Shown: positions 40,964 through 49,433, numbered from the stretch's first letter. The stretch: DNA of 64,000 bases from Enhydrobacter aerosaccus (GCF_900167455.1 NZ_FUWJ01000002.1:1178305-1242304); one strand, 5' to 3'. Notes: a model not told the origin generated them from the letters alone. Made by a program: numbers and translations.

Positions 40964-41992
40964 ATGCCGACGTTGCGCACCCTCGAGGATCTCGAACGTG
41001 AAGGGCTGATCGTGCCCGATCCGCGGCTGGAAGAGGCTGCCCAGTCGCTGGCGATCGCCCTGACGCCCGATATCGTCGCGCTGATCGATCGCGCCGACCT
41101 GGCCAACGACCCGATCGCACGCCAGTTCGTCCCCAGTCCACGCGAAACCGAGATCGCGCCGGAGGAACTGGCCGATCCCATCGGCGACGAAGCGCGCTCA
41201 CCGGTGAAGGGGATCGTGCATCGCTATCCCGACCGAGCGCTGCTGAAGCCCATCCATGTCTGCCCGGTCTACTGCCGCTTCTGCTTCCGGCGCGAACAGG
41301 TCGGCCCTGGCGGCGAGGCGCTGTCGCCAACCGAACTCGACGCGGCGCTGGCCTATATCCGCGAGCATGGCGAGATCTGGGAAGTGATCCTGACCGGCGG
41401 CGATCCGCTGATGCTGGGATCGCGCCGCCTGCGCGCCCTGATCGACGCTCTCGATGCCATTCCGCATGTGGCGATCGTCCGTATCCATAGCCGCGTCCCC
41501 ATCGCCGATCCCGGCCGCGTCACGGCGGAGCTGATTGCCGCCCTGAAGCCGCAACGGACGCAGCTCTGGCTCGCCGTCCACTGCAATCACCCGCGCGAGC
41601 TGTCCGCGGCGTCGAAGGACGCGTTACGACGCTTGTCCGATGGCGGACTGCCACTGCTCAGCCAGACGGTGCTGCTGGCCGGCATCAACGACGATGTCGA
41701 TACGCTGGCGTCACTGATGCGTGCCCTGGTGGCAGCGCGCGTGAAGCCCTATTACCTGCATCATCCCGACCTGGTGCGCGGTACCGGCCATTTCCGGGTT
41801 TCCATCGAGCGCGGCCAAGCTCTGATGAAGGCGCTGCGCGGACGGCTGTCGGGGCTCGCCCAGCCCACTTACGTGCTCGACGTGCCGGGCGGCCACGGGA
41901 AGGTGCCGATCGGTCCCTCCTATGTCGGGGACGATCCCGATGCCCTGCTGATCGAGGACGCATTCGGCAAGCAGCACGGTTATCCGGGCTGA
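40964..41992 (+). CDS. Lysine 2,3-aminomutase family radical SAM protein (EpmB/KamA-like)
   Basis: A 342-residue radical SAM/PLP enzyme. The iron-sulfur motif CxxxCxxC is C100, C104, C107 (HVCPVYCRFCFRRE). The SAM glycine motif is ILTGGDPLM, and the PLP-binding lysine is K313 in DVPGGHGKVPIG. Its length equals E. coli EpmB, which makes (R)-beta-lysine for elongation factor P, and is shorter than clostridial lysine aminomutases, which carry an extra C-terminal tetramerisation region. No epmA or efp gene is adjacent, so its role is open. It starts 40 bases after the homocysteine methyltransferase-like gene and may share its transcript. Confidence 0.88.
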   Translation: MPTLRTLEDLEREGLIVPDPRLEEAAQSLAIALTPDIVALIDRADLANDPIARQFVPSPRETEIAPEELADPIGDEARSPVKGIVHRYPDRALLKPIHVCPVYCRFCFRREQVGPGGEALSPTELDAALAYIREHGEIWEVILTGGDPLMLGSRRLRALIDALDAIPHVAIVRIHSRVPIADPGRVTAELIAALKPQRTQLWLAVHCNHPRELSAASKDALRRLSDGGLPLLSQTVLLAGINDDVDTLASLMRALVAARVKPYYLHHPDLVRGTGHFRVSIERGQALMKALRGRLSGLAQPTYVLDVPGGHGKVPIGPSYVGDDPDALLIEDAFGKQHGYPG

Positions 41993-41993
41993 T

Positions 41994-42011
41994 CCGGCCC
42001 GCTCGGGCCGG
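41994..42011. terminator. GC-rich hairpin between convergent genes
   Basis: CCGGCCCG (41994-42001) and CGGGCCGG (42004-42011) are perfect eight-base arms separated by CT, 11 bases before the convergent PCu(A)C-like gene ends. No T-run follows on either strand, so it is at best a weak or factor-assisted terminator. Confidence 0.35.
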
Positions 42012-42022
42012 GACAGGCCTTG

Positions 42023-42421
42023 TCAAGGTTGGCCGAGCGTATCCTTGCCGATCAGGCCTTCCGCCTCGACCTCGAGCTCGATTGCGTGCGGCGCGGCCTT
42101 CGCGAAGTGCAAGGTCACCGGTATCTTCTGCCCCCGGATCAACGGCTTCCTGAGGCCCTGGAAGAACAGGTGGTAGCCACGCGGCTTGAGCTCGACCGCC
42201 ATGTCCACTGGCAGATTCAAACCGTTTTCGCAGGGATGCATGCGGGCGACCGCCCCCACGACCTTGATGCCCCAGATCTCCGTCTTCTCGGCAATGTCGC
42301 TCGTCGCCTTCACAAGGCGGTCCGCTTCCTGTCCTTTGTTGGTCAAGGTCACAAAACCCGCAGCCTCCCGCGACCCGATGTCCTGGAAGCGGGCCCATGG
42401 CCTGCCGATATCGATGCTCAT
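42023..42421 (-). CDS. PCu(A)C (DUF461) family protein, leaderless, metal-site residues altered
   Basis: A 132-residue protein with the cupredoxin-like fold of PCu(A)C copper chaperones: AAGFVTLTNKGQEADRLVKA (about 20-39), then ELKPRGYHLFFQGLRKPLIR and IPVTLHFAKA. In copper chaperones the ligands are a His after the first block, a Met about ten residues later and an HxM pair. Here the first is Trp (TEIWG) and the pair is HLF, so copper binding is doubtful, although MHP and a nearby Cys might replace ligands. There is no signal peptide, and an in-frame stop directly upstream of ATG 42419-42421 rules out a longer form. A GTGAGGG Shine-Dalgarno precedes the start. Confidence 0.75.
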   Translation of the reverse strand: MSIDIGRPWARFQDIGSREAAGFVTLTNKGQEADRLVKATSDIAEKTEIWGIKVVGAVARMHPCENGLNLPVDMAVELKPRGYHLFFQGLRKPLIRGQKIPVTLHFAKAAPHAIELEVEAEGLIGKDTLGQP

Positions 42422-42597
42422 ACCCTCACCCGATGACTAGCCTGCTCGCGCACCGCGCCCGATCCGGATCGAGGCGAACGTGAAACGACGGGCCCTCTCC
42501 ATTGCAGGAATGCGTCCTGATGAACCTTTACTATTGGAGCAGGCCCAACAGGCACAAGCGCTGATTCCAAGCCGCCCGACGCGCGGTCGAATGCCAG

Positions 42598-43521
42598 TTA
42601 GCGGCGACCGCCGGCCGCAAGGGCCGTTCGGGCAGAACGCGTCTGAGGTGCACTGAGCTCCTCCACCAGCCAATCCTCGAAGGCCCGTGTCTTGGGTCGA
42701 CTGGCGGAGGCTGGTGGGCAGACGAACCACCAGGCCTTGCCCGAATCGACGATCTGCGGGAAAGGCTGGAACAACCGCTCTTCTGCCAGCTCCTCGCGAA
42801 ACAGCTGCGGCGGACCGAGGGCGACGCCCGCCCCTTCCATCGCCGCCTCGACCGCGATCATGGTCGAATCGAAGGTCAATACCCGCTTGGGCTTGAAGTC
42901 TCCCATGCCAACGGCGCGCAGCCAGATCGCCCACTCGGGGTCGTAGGTCATGTCGATGAACGGCACCCGCTTGAGATCCTCGAGCGTCTTCAGCTTGTCC
43001 TTGTAGCGCTTGCCGCATAGCGGCGTGAGCACGTCACTGAACAGTCGCGTGGCGTGCAGATCGGGCTCGGGCTGAACGGCGAAGCGGATCGCGCAGTCGA
43101 AATCCTCGCGCGCGAAATCGATGCGGCGCTGACTGGTCGTCATGCGCACCTCGATCTCGGGATGCTTGGCCTGAAATCGATGTAGCCGAGGCGCCAGCCA
43201 GCCCAGAGCAAATGTCGTGACCAGGCTGACATTGAGCGTGCCGGAATTCGCCTTGCGGCCCACTCGTTCCAAAGCATTGGTCATGCGGTCGAAGGCGTCG
43301 CGCAGGTCGGGCAGCAACGCCTGACCCTCGCCGGTGATCTCAAGGCCGCGCGGCCGGCGGACGAACAACGCCACGCCCAGCCGCTCCTCCAGTGCCTTGA
43401 CCTGATGACTTACCGCAGCTTGGGTGACGTGCAGCTCCTCCGCGGCATGCGTGAAGCTTGCATGACGGGCGGCGGCTTCAAATGCGCGCAGGGCATTCAA
43501 GGGTAGTTGGGATCGGCTCAT
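42598..43521 (-). CDS. LysR-family regulator, GcvA-like (copy 2)
   Basis: A 307-residue LysR regulator starting MSRSQLPLNALRAFEAAARH, with helix-turn-helix EELHVTQAAVSHQVKALEE (about 27-45) and a binding domain from about 90. It is clearly paralogous to the regulator at 12022-12924: the order of motifs is the same (ALRAFEAAARHASF versus GLRAFEAAARHMSF). It is also divergent from a DUF1127 gene (start 144 bases away), and a LysR-box-like site sits 15 bases upstream of its start. The 176 bases between its stop and the PCu(A)C-like gene contain nothing I can name. Confidence 0.92.
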   Translation of the reverse strand: MSRSQLPLNALRAFEAAARHASFTHAAEELHVTQAAVSHQVKALEERLGVALFVRRPRGLEITGEGQALLPDLRDAFDRMTNALERVGRKANSGTLNVSLVTTFALGWLAPRLHRFQAKHPEIEVRMTTSQRRIDFAREDFDCAIRFAVQPEPDLHATRLFSDVLTPLCGKRYKDKLKTLEDLKRVPFIDMTYDPEWAIWLRAVGMGDFKPKRVLTFDSTMIAVEAAMEGAGVALGPPQLFREELAEERLFQPFPQIVDSGKAWWFVCPPASASRPKTRAFEDWLVEELSAPQTRSARTALAAGGRR

Positions 43522-43535
43522 CTGACATCTAAGAT

Positions 43536-43550
43536 CATAGTTTTTCTATG
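43536..43550. promoter_or_regulatory. LysR-type box upstream of LysR copy 2
   Basis: CATAG (43536-43540), TTTTT, CTATG (43546-43550): a perfect inverted repeat containing ATAG-N5-CTAT, the T-N11-A form of LysR operators. It lies 15 bases upstream of the lysR start and about 115 bases from the divergent DUF1127 gene, the usual place for autoregulation and activation of the divergent gene. Confidence 0.6.
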
Positions 43551-43664
43551 TCTCCCCCCGAACAATGATCCTTTGCGCACAAGCGTCTCATACAACAAAT
43601 ATGGCACAGAACTGAGGTGTTACAAAGCCGTCTCGGCCTTCGTCGCCTCAAACGGAGCTAAGTC

Positions 43665-43904
43665 ATGTCGACCCTGTCAAACGTGCGGGCACTCGCCCGT
43701 GCGGAAGCCCCTTCTTTCTCGTTCGGCCGCGCCGTCGCGCTGCTGGCCGGAGCGATCGTGGTTGGTGTCGAAGCTCTGATGAACCGAGCCGAACTGCACC
43801 GTTCGCGACGGCAATTGGCCGAGCTCGATGATCGCTTGTTGCGTGACATCGGGATCGACCGGGGCCGCGCCGCGTTCGAGGCCGACAAGAGCTTCTGGGG
43901 CTGA
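43665..43904 (+). CDS. DUF1127 small protein (copy 2)
   Basis: A 79-residue protein. Residues about 20-40 are hydrophobic (AVALLAGAIVVGVEALM) and could be a membrane segment, absent in copy 1. The DUF1127 domain follows: HRSRRQLAELDDRLLRDIGI, ending ADKSFWG. Copy 1 at 13059-13262 has the matching EANKPFWRA tail. Both are divergent from GcvA-like LysR genes. The start ATG 43665 follows a GGAG Shine-Dalgarno (43654-43657). Function is unknown; DUF1127 members in other Alphaproteobacteria affect RNA turnover and nutrient responses. Confidence 0.85.
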   Translation: MSTLSNVRALARAEAPSFSFGRAVALLAGAIVVGVEALMNRAELHRSRRQLAELDDRLLRDIGIDRGRAAFEADKSFWG

Positions 43905-43985
43905 CCCAGGGCCTGGTTTCCGGGTCGGGGAATTGCCGGCGGACGCCGGATAGAGCAGGTTGGGGCCTGGTGCTTTGATGGCGCC

Positions 43986-45125
43986 ATGACCCAACAGTTC
44001 TCCTCTCTCCCAACCCCCACCGTGGCGCCCGCCAGTTTCTCCCTCCCTGGCACGTTCCCCGACCCGGATACTTGCTGGCACGCCGTGCAACGGCGTGACC
44101 GCAGCTACAACGGCCGCTTCTGGTTTTCCGTCAAGACCACCGGCGTCTATTGCCTGCCATCCTGTGCAGCGCGTCCGCCGCTGCGCCGGAACGTAAGCTT
44201 CTTCGCCTCGCCGGAGGCCGCCGAAGCGGCCGGCTTCCGCCCCTGCAAGCGCTGCAAGCCGCGCGACTGGCAGGTCGAGGCCGGCCTGAGCAAGCCGGTC
44301 GCGAAAGCCTGCGCCCTGTTCCAGGCCGACACTGGCGATACCCCTCCTTCGCTCGCCGAAGTCGCCCGGAAGGTCGGCCTGTCGGCAACCGCGCTCAGCA
44401 AGCGTTTCATTGCCGAACTCGGCGTCAGCCCGCGCGACTGGCTGGTGGCCAAGAAGCGGGAGCGCTTTCGCAAGGCCTTGCGCGACGGCGAAAAGGTCAG
44501 CGAGGCCGTCTATGGGGCTGGCTACGGCTCCCCGAGCCGGGTCTATGAATCGAGCGACAAGGTGCTTGGCATGACGCCGGCCACCTATGCCAAGGGCGGA
44601 GCGGGCGCGCATATCGACTATACGACCGTGGACTCCGACTATGGTCGCGTCCTGGTCGCTGCCACGCAAAAGGGCGTCGCGGCCGTCTTCCTGGGCGACA
44701 GCGACCGCAAGCTCGAACAGGACCTCCGGCACGATTTCCCGGCGGCAGACATCACGCGCAACGATGCTGCGCTCGAGGACCGGGTGACGGCGGTATTGTC
44801 GCGACTTTATGGGCGCAAGCCGTCGGCGCTCGACGCTTCCGACGTGCCGCTCGACATCATCGGCACGGCCTTCCAGTGGAAGGTCTGGAAAGCGCTCACC
44901 GACATCCCGGCCGGCGAAACCCGGACCTACGGGGAAATTGCCACCACCATCGGCGAGCCCAAGGCTGCCCGCGCCGTGGGCCGGGCCTGCGCCACCAATC
45001 AGGCCGCAGGCGTGATTCCCTGCCACCGGGCGGTCGGCGCCAATGGCGGGCTGACCGGCTATCGCTGGGGCGTGGCGCGCAAGGAACGCCTGCTGGCCGA
45101 GGAGCGGCGGCGCAAGAGCACGTAG
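43986..45125 (+). CDS. ada: Bifunctional Ada: DNA methylphosphotriester/O6-methylguanine repair and regulator
   Basis: A 379-residue adaptive-response protein. The N-terminal zinc domain carries C56, C60, C87 and C90 (GVYCLPSC, RPCKRCK), where the first cysteine accepts methyl from phosphotriesters and switches the protein to an activator. An AraC-type helix-turn-helix occupies about 100-195 (LAEVARKVGLSATALSKRF, then VYGAGYGSPSRVYE). The C-terminal alkyltransferase has active C346 in VIPCHRAVG. The first 25 residues are a Pro/Ser-rich extension. The gene ends inside the convergent Smr gene (67-base overlap). No alkB follows, in contrast to E. coli. Confidence 0.94.
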   Translation: MTQQFSSLPTPTVAPASFSLPGTFPDPDTCWHAVQRRDRSYNGRFWFSVKTTGVYCLPSCAARPPLRRNVSFFASPEAAEAAGFRPCKRCKPRDWQVEAGLSKPVAKACALFQADTGDTPPSLAEVARKVGLSATALSKRFIAELGVSPRDWLVAKKRERFRKALRDGEKVSEAVYGAGYGSPSRVYESSDKVLGMTPATYAKGGAGAHIDYTTVDSDYGRVLVAATQKGVAAVFLGDSDRKLEQDLRHDFPAADITRNDAALEDRVTAVLSRLYGRKPSALDASDVPLDIIGTAFQWKVWKALTDIPAGETRTYGEIATTIGEPKAARAVGRACATNQAAGVIPCHRAVGANGGLTGYRWGVARKERLLAEERRRKST

Positions 45126-45667
45126 AACGCCCCGCCGCCGCCATGGCGCGGATGGGCTGCCTTCACGCCTCTCACCCGCGTCCGATTATCACCACGCTGC
45201 AGCCAGGCCGGAAATTCGGCCCGGATCCGGCCGCCGAACAGACGATCACCTTCCTGGCGCAGCCCCTTGCCCGTGACGATCAGCACGATTCGCAGATCGA
45301 GAGCGTGCGCTTCTTCGAGGAATCGGGACACGGCCCGTTCGGCCGCCGCCAGGGTCATGCCATGCAGATCGAGTATGGCCTCCGGCGACCGTCGACCGCG
45401 CGACAGGGCCCGGTCGATATCGCGATCGAAAGCCAAGGGCTCCGGCGAGGACTCTGGCGTCGCCAGCCGCGCTTGACGCCGGACGGCCGACCCATCCTTC
45501 TCTTGTCGCGCAGGACCATCGTCGTCAGGCGAAAGGATGTCGGCCTTCGCCTTCGGGCCGGACTTGACCGGCCTTGGGGCGACTACTGGCACTTTCCTCC
45601 GGCGACGGCCCCTCAGAGGCGTCACGTCGGCCATCACAATCCGGAAGAGTTCGACATCCTTGGCCAT
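45059..45667 (-). CDS. Smr/MutS2-like domain protein
   Basis: A 202-residue protein. An N-terminal segment AKDVELFRIVMADVTPLRGR is typical of alphaproteobacterial Smr proteins (usually a conserved DVxPLrgR), followed by a charged, poorly ordered linker (about 25-85). The Smr domain (about 90-190) has ILDLHGMTLAAAERAVSRFL, the LDLHG motif, and IVTGKGLRQEG, the TGKG loop. Smr domains nick or cleave nucleic acids, often RNA at stalled ribosomes. The 3' end overlaps convergent ada by 67 bases; the gene is divergent from a TPR gene 48 bases away. Confidence 0.88.
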   Translation of the reverse strand: MAKDVELFRIVMADVTPLRGRRRRKVPVVAPRPVKSGPKAKADILSPDDDGPARQEKDGSAVRRQARLATPESSPEPLAFDRDIDRALSRGRRSPEAILDLHGMTLAAAERAVSRFLEEAHALDLRIVLIVTGKGLRQEGDRLFGGRIRAEFPAWLQRGDNRTRVRGVKAAHPRHGGGGAFYVLLRRRSSASRRSLRATPQR

Positions 45668-45714
45668 GGCGTTTCGTGTAGCCTTGACCGTGGGGCGGGT
45701 CTACACAGCCGGCC

Positions 45715-47082
45715 ATGGCAAGCGCGACCCTCCCTCCCGTGCCGCCGGCCCCGATGCCCCAGGGGCAACCGGACCCGGAACTGCAAACAGCGGTACAATA
45801 CCTTCGCGCCGGCTGGTTCGATCGGGCCGAGCCATTGTTCCGCTCGGCCTATGGGCGCTACGGCGACCGGCCGGACGTTCTTCACTATCTTGCCGTCTGC
45901 CTCTCTCAACGCGGCGCTCTCCCGGAAGCCGAAGCTCTGTGGCGCAAGGCCCTGGCCAAGGATCCGAACGAGCCGATGCTGTCCTACAATCTCGGTCTCA
46001 TGGCCCGCCGGCTGGGCCGACCCGACGAAGCAGCCCGACGCTTCCGGGACACGATCCGCCGCGCGCCGGCGCATATCGAGGCGCGATTGGCTTTGGCGTC
46101 GCTTCACTTGGAGCAGGGTCGTTTTGCCGCCGCCGAGCGGGAGCTGGCCGAGTTCACACAGAATGTCGACCGCGCCATCCAGCAGCCCGGCGGCGAAGGG
46201 CTGAAGCCCCTGCAGGCCCGCGCCCGCAATATGCTCGGACATGCCCTCTATCGCCTCGGCCACTACGGACCGGCGATCGAGGTCCTTGATATGGGGTTGG
46301 TCGATGTCGGCGACGACGTCGTCCGCCGCGCGCAGATCATGGGCGACCGCGCCTTGTCCTTGGGCGGCCTCGGCCATCATGAGGAAGCCATCGCCGAAGC
46401 CGAGCGCGCCTTGGAGCTTGCGCCCCAGAACGCGAGTCTCAACCATGTTTTGGGATTCGTCCTCTACTTTGCCGGCCGACCCTCGGATGCCATCCCTTAT
46501 ATCCAGAAGGCGCTCGATCTGGACCCGAGCTTCCATCAGGCGTTCAAGACGCTGGCGCTCGCTCAGACGGCTTCCGGCAAGACCGACGCCGCCATCGAGG
46601 TGCTGCATCGCGCACTCCGGCACGACCCTGTCGACCGAGACGCCGTCCTGCAGCTGTCCTTCCTGGAGATCGAGCAGGGCCGCTTTGCCGAGGCTCTGGA
46701 GGTCTTGGAACCCATATTGAAGGCGGCCCCGAACGATGTGCGGGCCCTGAACAACCAGGGTCTGGCGCTGCGTGGCCTGAAGCGGCTCGAGGAAGCGCGG
46801 CGAGCTCTCAAGCGCGCTTCCCGTCTCGCTTCGGACGATCCGCTGGTCCTGACCAATCTCGGTGCCGTTCTGGTCGATCTCGATCGGGCCGCCGAAGCGC
46901 GCTCATTGCATGAGCACGCGCTACGCGGCCTGCCCGGCGATCCGCGGCTGCTGACCAATTACGGCATCTGCCTCGTTGCGCTCGGGGAAAAGGATAAGGC
47001 GCGCGAGGCACTCGATGCCGCTCTCGCCGTCGATCCGACCAACAAGGACGCGCTCGCCGCGCGGACCGGACTGCAGGAGTGA
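45715..47082 (+). CDS. TPR-repeat protein
   Basis: A 455-residue soluble protein made of about eleven tetratricopeptide repeats between residues 20 and 450, for example LHYLAVCLSQRGALPEAEAL, LSYNLGLMARRLGRPDEAAR and LTNYGICLVALGEKDKAREA. The N-terminus is Pro-rich (PPVPPAPMPQGQPDPE) with no signal peptide. Such proteins are scaffolds; no catalytic domain is present. It begins at ATG 45715, and the YggS gene follows 10 bases after it, then mutM overlaps YggS, so TPR-yggS-mutM may be one transcript. Confidence 0.85.
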   Translation: MASATLPPVPPAPMPQGQPDPELQTAVQYLRAGWFDRAEPLFRSAYGRYGDRPDVLHYLAVCLSQRGALPEAEALWRKALAKDPNEPMLSYNLGLMARRLGRPDEAARRFRDTIRRAPAHIEARLALASLHLEQGRFAAAERELAEFTQNVDRAIQQPGGEGLKPLQARARNMLGHALYRLGHYGPAIEVLDMGLVDVGDDVVRRAQIMGDRALSLGGLGHHEEAIAEAERALELAPQNASLNHVLGFVLYFAGRPSDAIPYIQKALDLDPSFHQAFKTLALAQTASGKTDAAIEVLHRALRHDPVDRDAVLQLSFLEIEQGRFAEALEVLEPILKAAPNDVRALNNQGLALRGLKRLEEARRALKRASRLASDDPLVLTNLGAVLVDLDRAAEARSLHEHALRGLPGDPRLLTNYGICLVALGEKDKAREALDAALAVDPTNKDALAARTGLQE

Positions 47083-47092
47083 GTCAGTACCA

Positions 47093-47779
47093 ATGAGCGA
47101 GGGAGCGGAGCGGCTGGCCGATGTGAAGGCCCGGATCATCAAGGCCGCTGAAAGCGCAGGACGTAATCCGGCCGAGGTCACGCTGGTGGCCGTTTCCAAA
47201 ACCCACGGCGCCGACCGCGTGAAGGAACTCCTGGAGGTCGGCCAGAGAGTTTTCGGAGAGAACCGAGTGCAGGAAGCGCAGGAGAAGTTTCCGGCGCTCA
47301 AGGCCGAATATGCCGACCTCGAATTGCACCTGATCGGCCCGCTGCAGACCAACAAGGCCCGCGAGGCCGTAGTGCTGTTCGATGTCATCCAGTCCGTGGA
47401 TCGCGAGAAACTCGCGGCAACACTGGCCAAGGAAATGGACCGAGCTGGAAGGCGACCGGCCTGCTTCATCCAGGTGAATACCGGCGAGGAGCCGCAAAAG
47501 GCGGGAATCTTGCCGGCCGACCTCGATGCGTTCGTCGTCGCCTGTCGGGACACGTACAAGCTGCCGATCGTCGGCCTGATGTGCATCCCGCCAGTCGACG
47601 AGGAGCCCGCCTTGCACTTTGCGCTCCTGGCCAAGATGGCGGCGCGCCATGGGCTGGCGAAGGTGAGCATGGGAATGAGTGCCGACTACGAGACCGCGGT
47701 GCGGCTTGGCGCGACCCATGTCCGCGTTGGCAGCGCTCTTTTCGGACAGCGTCAGACTGGACATGCCGGAGCTGCCTGA
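47093..47779 (+). CDS. YggS/PLPBP-family pyridoxal-phosphate homeostasis protein
   Basis: A 228-residue PLP-binding protein with a single TIM-barrel domain. The PLP lysine is K36 in LVAVSKTHG, identical in number to E. coli YggS. Other features are FGENRVQEAQEKF, LIGPLQTNKAREAV (usually LIGxLQxNK), QVNTGEEPQKAG and SMGMSADYETAVRLGATHVRVG. It has no known catalysis and buffers cellular PLP. Start ATG 47093; the end overlaps mutM by 17 bases. In many bacteria it neighbours proC or cell-division genes; the position next to mutM here is not usual. Confidence 0.93.
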   Translation: MSEGAERLADVKARIIKAAESAGRNPAEVTLVAVSKTHGADRVKELLEVGQRVFGENRVQEAQEKFPALKAEYADLELHLIGPLQTNKAREAVVLFDVIQSVDREKLAATLAKEMDRAGRRPACFIQVNTGEEPQKAGILPADLDAFVVACRDTYKLPIVGLMCIPPVDEEPALHFALLAKMAARHGLAKVSMGMSADYETAVRLGATHVRVGSALFGQRQTGHAGAA

Positions 47780-48602
47780 GGTCGAGACCGTCCGCCGCGG
47801 GGTGATCCCGAGGATGGTCGGCCATCGCATCCTCAAGCTGCAGCAGCGTCGGCGGGATCTGCGCGTGCCGCTGCCTCAGCGCTTCGCGGAGCGGGTCGAG
47901 GGACGCACGGTGCGCGCGATCGATCGCCGCGCCAAGTATCTGCTGATCCGGCTGGACGATGGGCAGACGTTGATCGTGCACCTCGGCATGTCGGGTCGCA
48001 TGACGCTCCACGACGCCAAGAGCGCCACCGAGCATCCCCTGGGCCGCCACGATCACGTCGTTATCGACATGGATGACGGCTGGCAGATCCGCTTCAACGA
48101 TGCCCGCCGCTTCGGGCTCATGCTGCTGATGCCGGACGAATCGGTCAGCCGGCACAAGCTGTTCAAGGACCTTGGCCCAGAGCCTCTCGATGCGACGTTC
48201 AGCGGCAACGCTCTTGCCGCGCGGCTGAAAGGAAAACGGACCTCCATCAAAGCGGCGCTGCTCGATCAGAGGACCCTGGTCGGGATCGGCAATATCTACG
48301 CCTGCGAAGCGCTCTTTCTCGCGGGCATCTCTCCGCGCCGAATGTCCGATTCCGTACAGAAGCAGCGGGCCGACCGGCTGGTGGCGGCGCTGAAGGAAGT
48401 GCTGTTGCGCTCGATCGATGACGGCGGCTCGACGTTGCGCGACCATATCCAACCGGGCGGCGAGCTCGGATATTTTCAGACGCGCTTCAAAGTCTACGAT
48501 CGTGCTGGTGCACCCTGTCCGACACCAGGATGCGGCCATGTCATCAAGCGCCTCGTGCAGGGCGGGCGCTCGACCTTCTATTGCGCACACTGTCAGCGCT
48601 AG
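47763..48602 (+). CDS. mutM: Formamidopyrimidine-DNA glycosylase
   Basis: A 279-residue bifunctional glycosylase/AP lyase that removes 8-oxoguanine and formamidopyrimidines. The N-terminus is [13 protein letters not shown], giving catalytic P2 and E3; K58 (DRRAKYLL) corresponds to E. coli K57. The helix-two-turn-helix reads [20 protein letters not shown], and the C-terminal zinc finger is CPTPGC then FYCAHCQR. The start ATG 47763 overlaps the end of yggS. Next come echA and rpsT, the arrangement seen upstream of dnaA in many Alphaproteobacteria, where ubiE would lie on the other side. Confidence 0.96.
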   Translation: MPELPEVETVRRGVIPRMVGHRILKLQQRRRDLRVPLPQRFAERVEGRTVRAIDRRAKYLLIRLDDGQTLIVHLGMSGRMTLHDAKSATEHPLGRHDHVVIDMDDGWQIRFNDARRFGLMLLMPDESVSRHKLFKDLGPEPLDATFSGNALAARLKGKRTSIKAALLDQRTLVGIGNIYACEALFLAGISPRRMSDSVQKQRADRLVAALKEVLLRSIDDGGSTLRDHIQPGGELGYFQTRFKVYDRAGAPCPTPGCGHVIKRLVQGGRSTFYCAHCQR

Positions 48603-48634
48603 CTAAGCCACTGTTCAAGAGCTCGGAGGAAAGC

Positions 48635-49414
48635 GTGGCCACTTACGAAAACATCCAGGTCGAAACCAAGGGCAGGGTCGGCATCATCCGACTGAACCGG
48701 CCGAAGGCGTTGAATGCCTTGTGCGCCGACCTGGTGCGCGAGCTCGGCGTCGCGCTCGACGCCTTCGAAGCCGACGCAAATATCGGCTGCATGGTTCTCA
48801 CAGGGAGTGAGAAAGCGTTCGCTGCCGGCGCCGACATCAAGGAGATGAAGGACAAGTCCTATCAGGACGTTTTCATGCAGGACTTCATCACCGTCGGCTG
48901 GGAGAAGGTGAGCCAGGTGCGCAAGCCGATCATCGCCGCAGTGGCCGGTTATGCGCTGGGGGGCGGCTGCGAGATGGCCATGATGTGCGACTTCATCATT
49001 GCCGCAGACAATGCGAAGTTCGGTCAGCCGGAAATCACTTTGGGCACCATTCCCGGAGCCGGCGGCACCCAGCGCCTGCCCCGCTTCGTCGGCAAGTCGA
49101 AGGCCATGGATCTGGTGCTGACGGGTCGCATGATGGATGCGGCCGAAGCCGAACGCTGTGGTCTGGTCAGCCGCGTCGTGCCGCTGGGTCAGCTGGTCGA
49201 CGAGGCGGTAGCGGCCGCCGAGAAGATCGCCGGCCTGTCCCTGCCCGCGACGATGGTGGCCAAAGAGGCCGTGAATCGCGCCTTCGAGACCACATTGGCC
49301 GAAGGGATCCGCTTCGAGCGTCGCACCTTCCATGCAACCTTCGCCTTCGAGGATCGCAGCGAGGGCATGGCCGCCTTTGCCGAAAAGCGCAAAGCAGCTT
49401 GGAAACACCGCTGA
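48635..49414 (+). CDS. Enoyl-CoA hydratase
   Basis: A 259-residue crotonase of fatty-acid beta-oxidation, adding water to trans-2-enoyl-CoA. The two catalytic glutamates are E113 ([12 protein letters not shown]) and E133 ([19 protein letters not shown]), and the oxyanion hole is [11 protein letters not shown] at about 61-71. The start is GTG 48635, chosen because GGAGGAAA lies 5-12 bases upstream; no in-frame ATG fits. It follows mutM after 32 bases. Conservation of mutM-echA-rpsT next to dnaA is well known in Alphaproteobacteria. Confidence 0.94.
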   Translation: MATYENIQVETKGRVGIIRLNRPKALNALCADLVRELGVALDAFEADANIGCMVLTGSEKAFAAGADIKEMKDKSYQDVFMQDFITVGWEKVSQVRKPIIAAVAGYALGGGCEMAMMCDFIIAADNAKFGQPEITLGTIPGAGGTQRLPRFVGKSKAMDLVLTGRMMDAAEAERCGLVSRVVPLGQLVDEAVAAAEKIAGLSLPATMVAKEAVNRAFETTLAEGIRFERRTFHATFAFEDRSEGMAAFAEKRKAAWKHR

Positions 49415-49433
49415 TTTCGGCTTTTCTGGCCGC

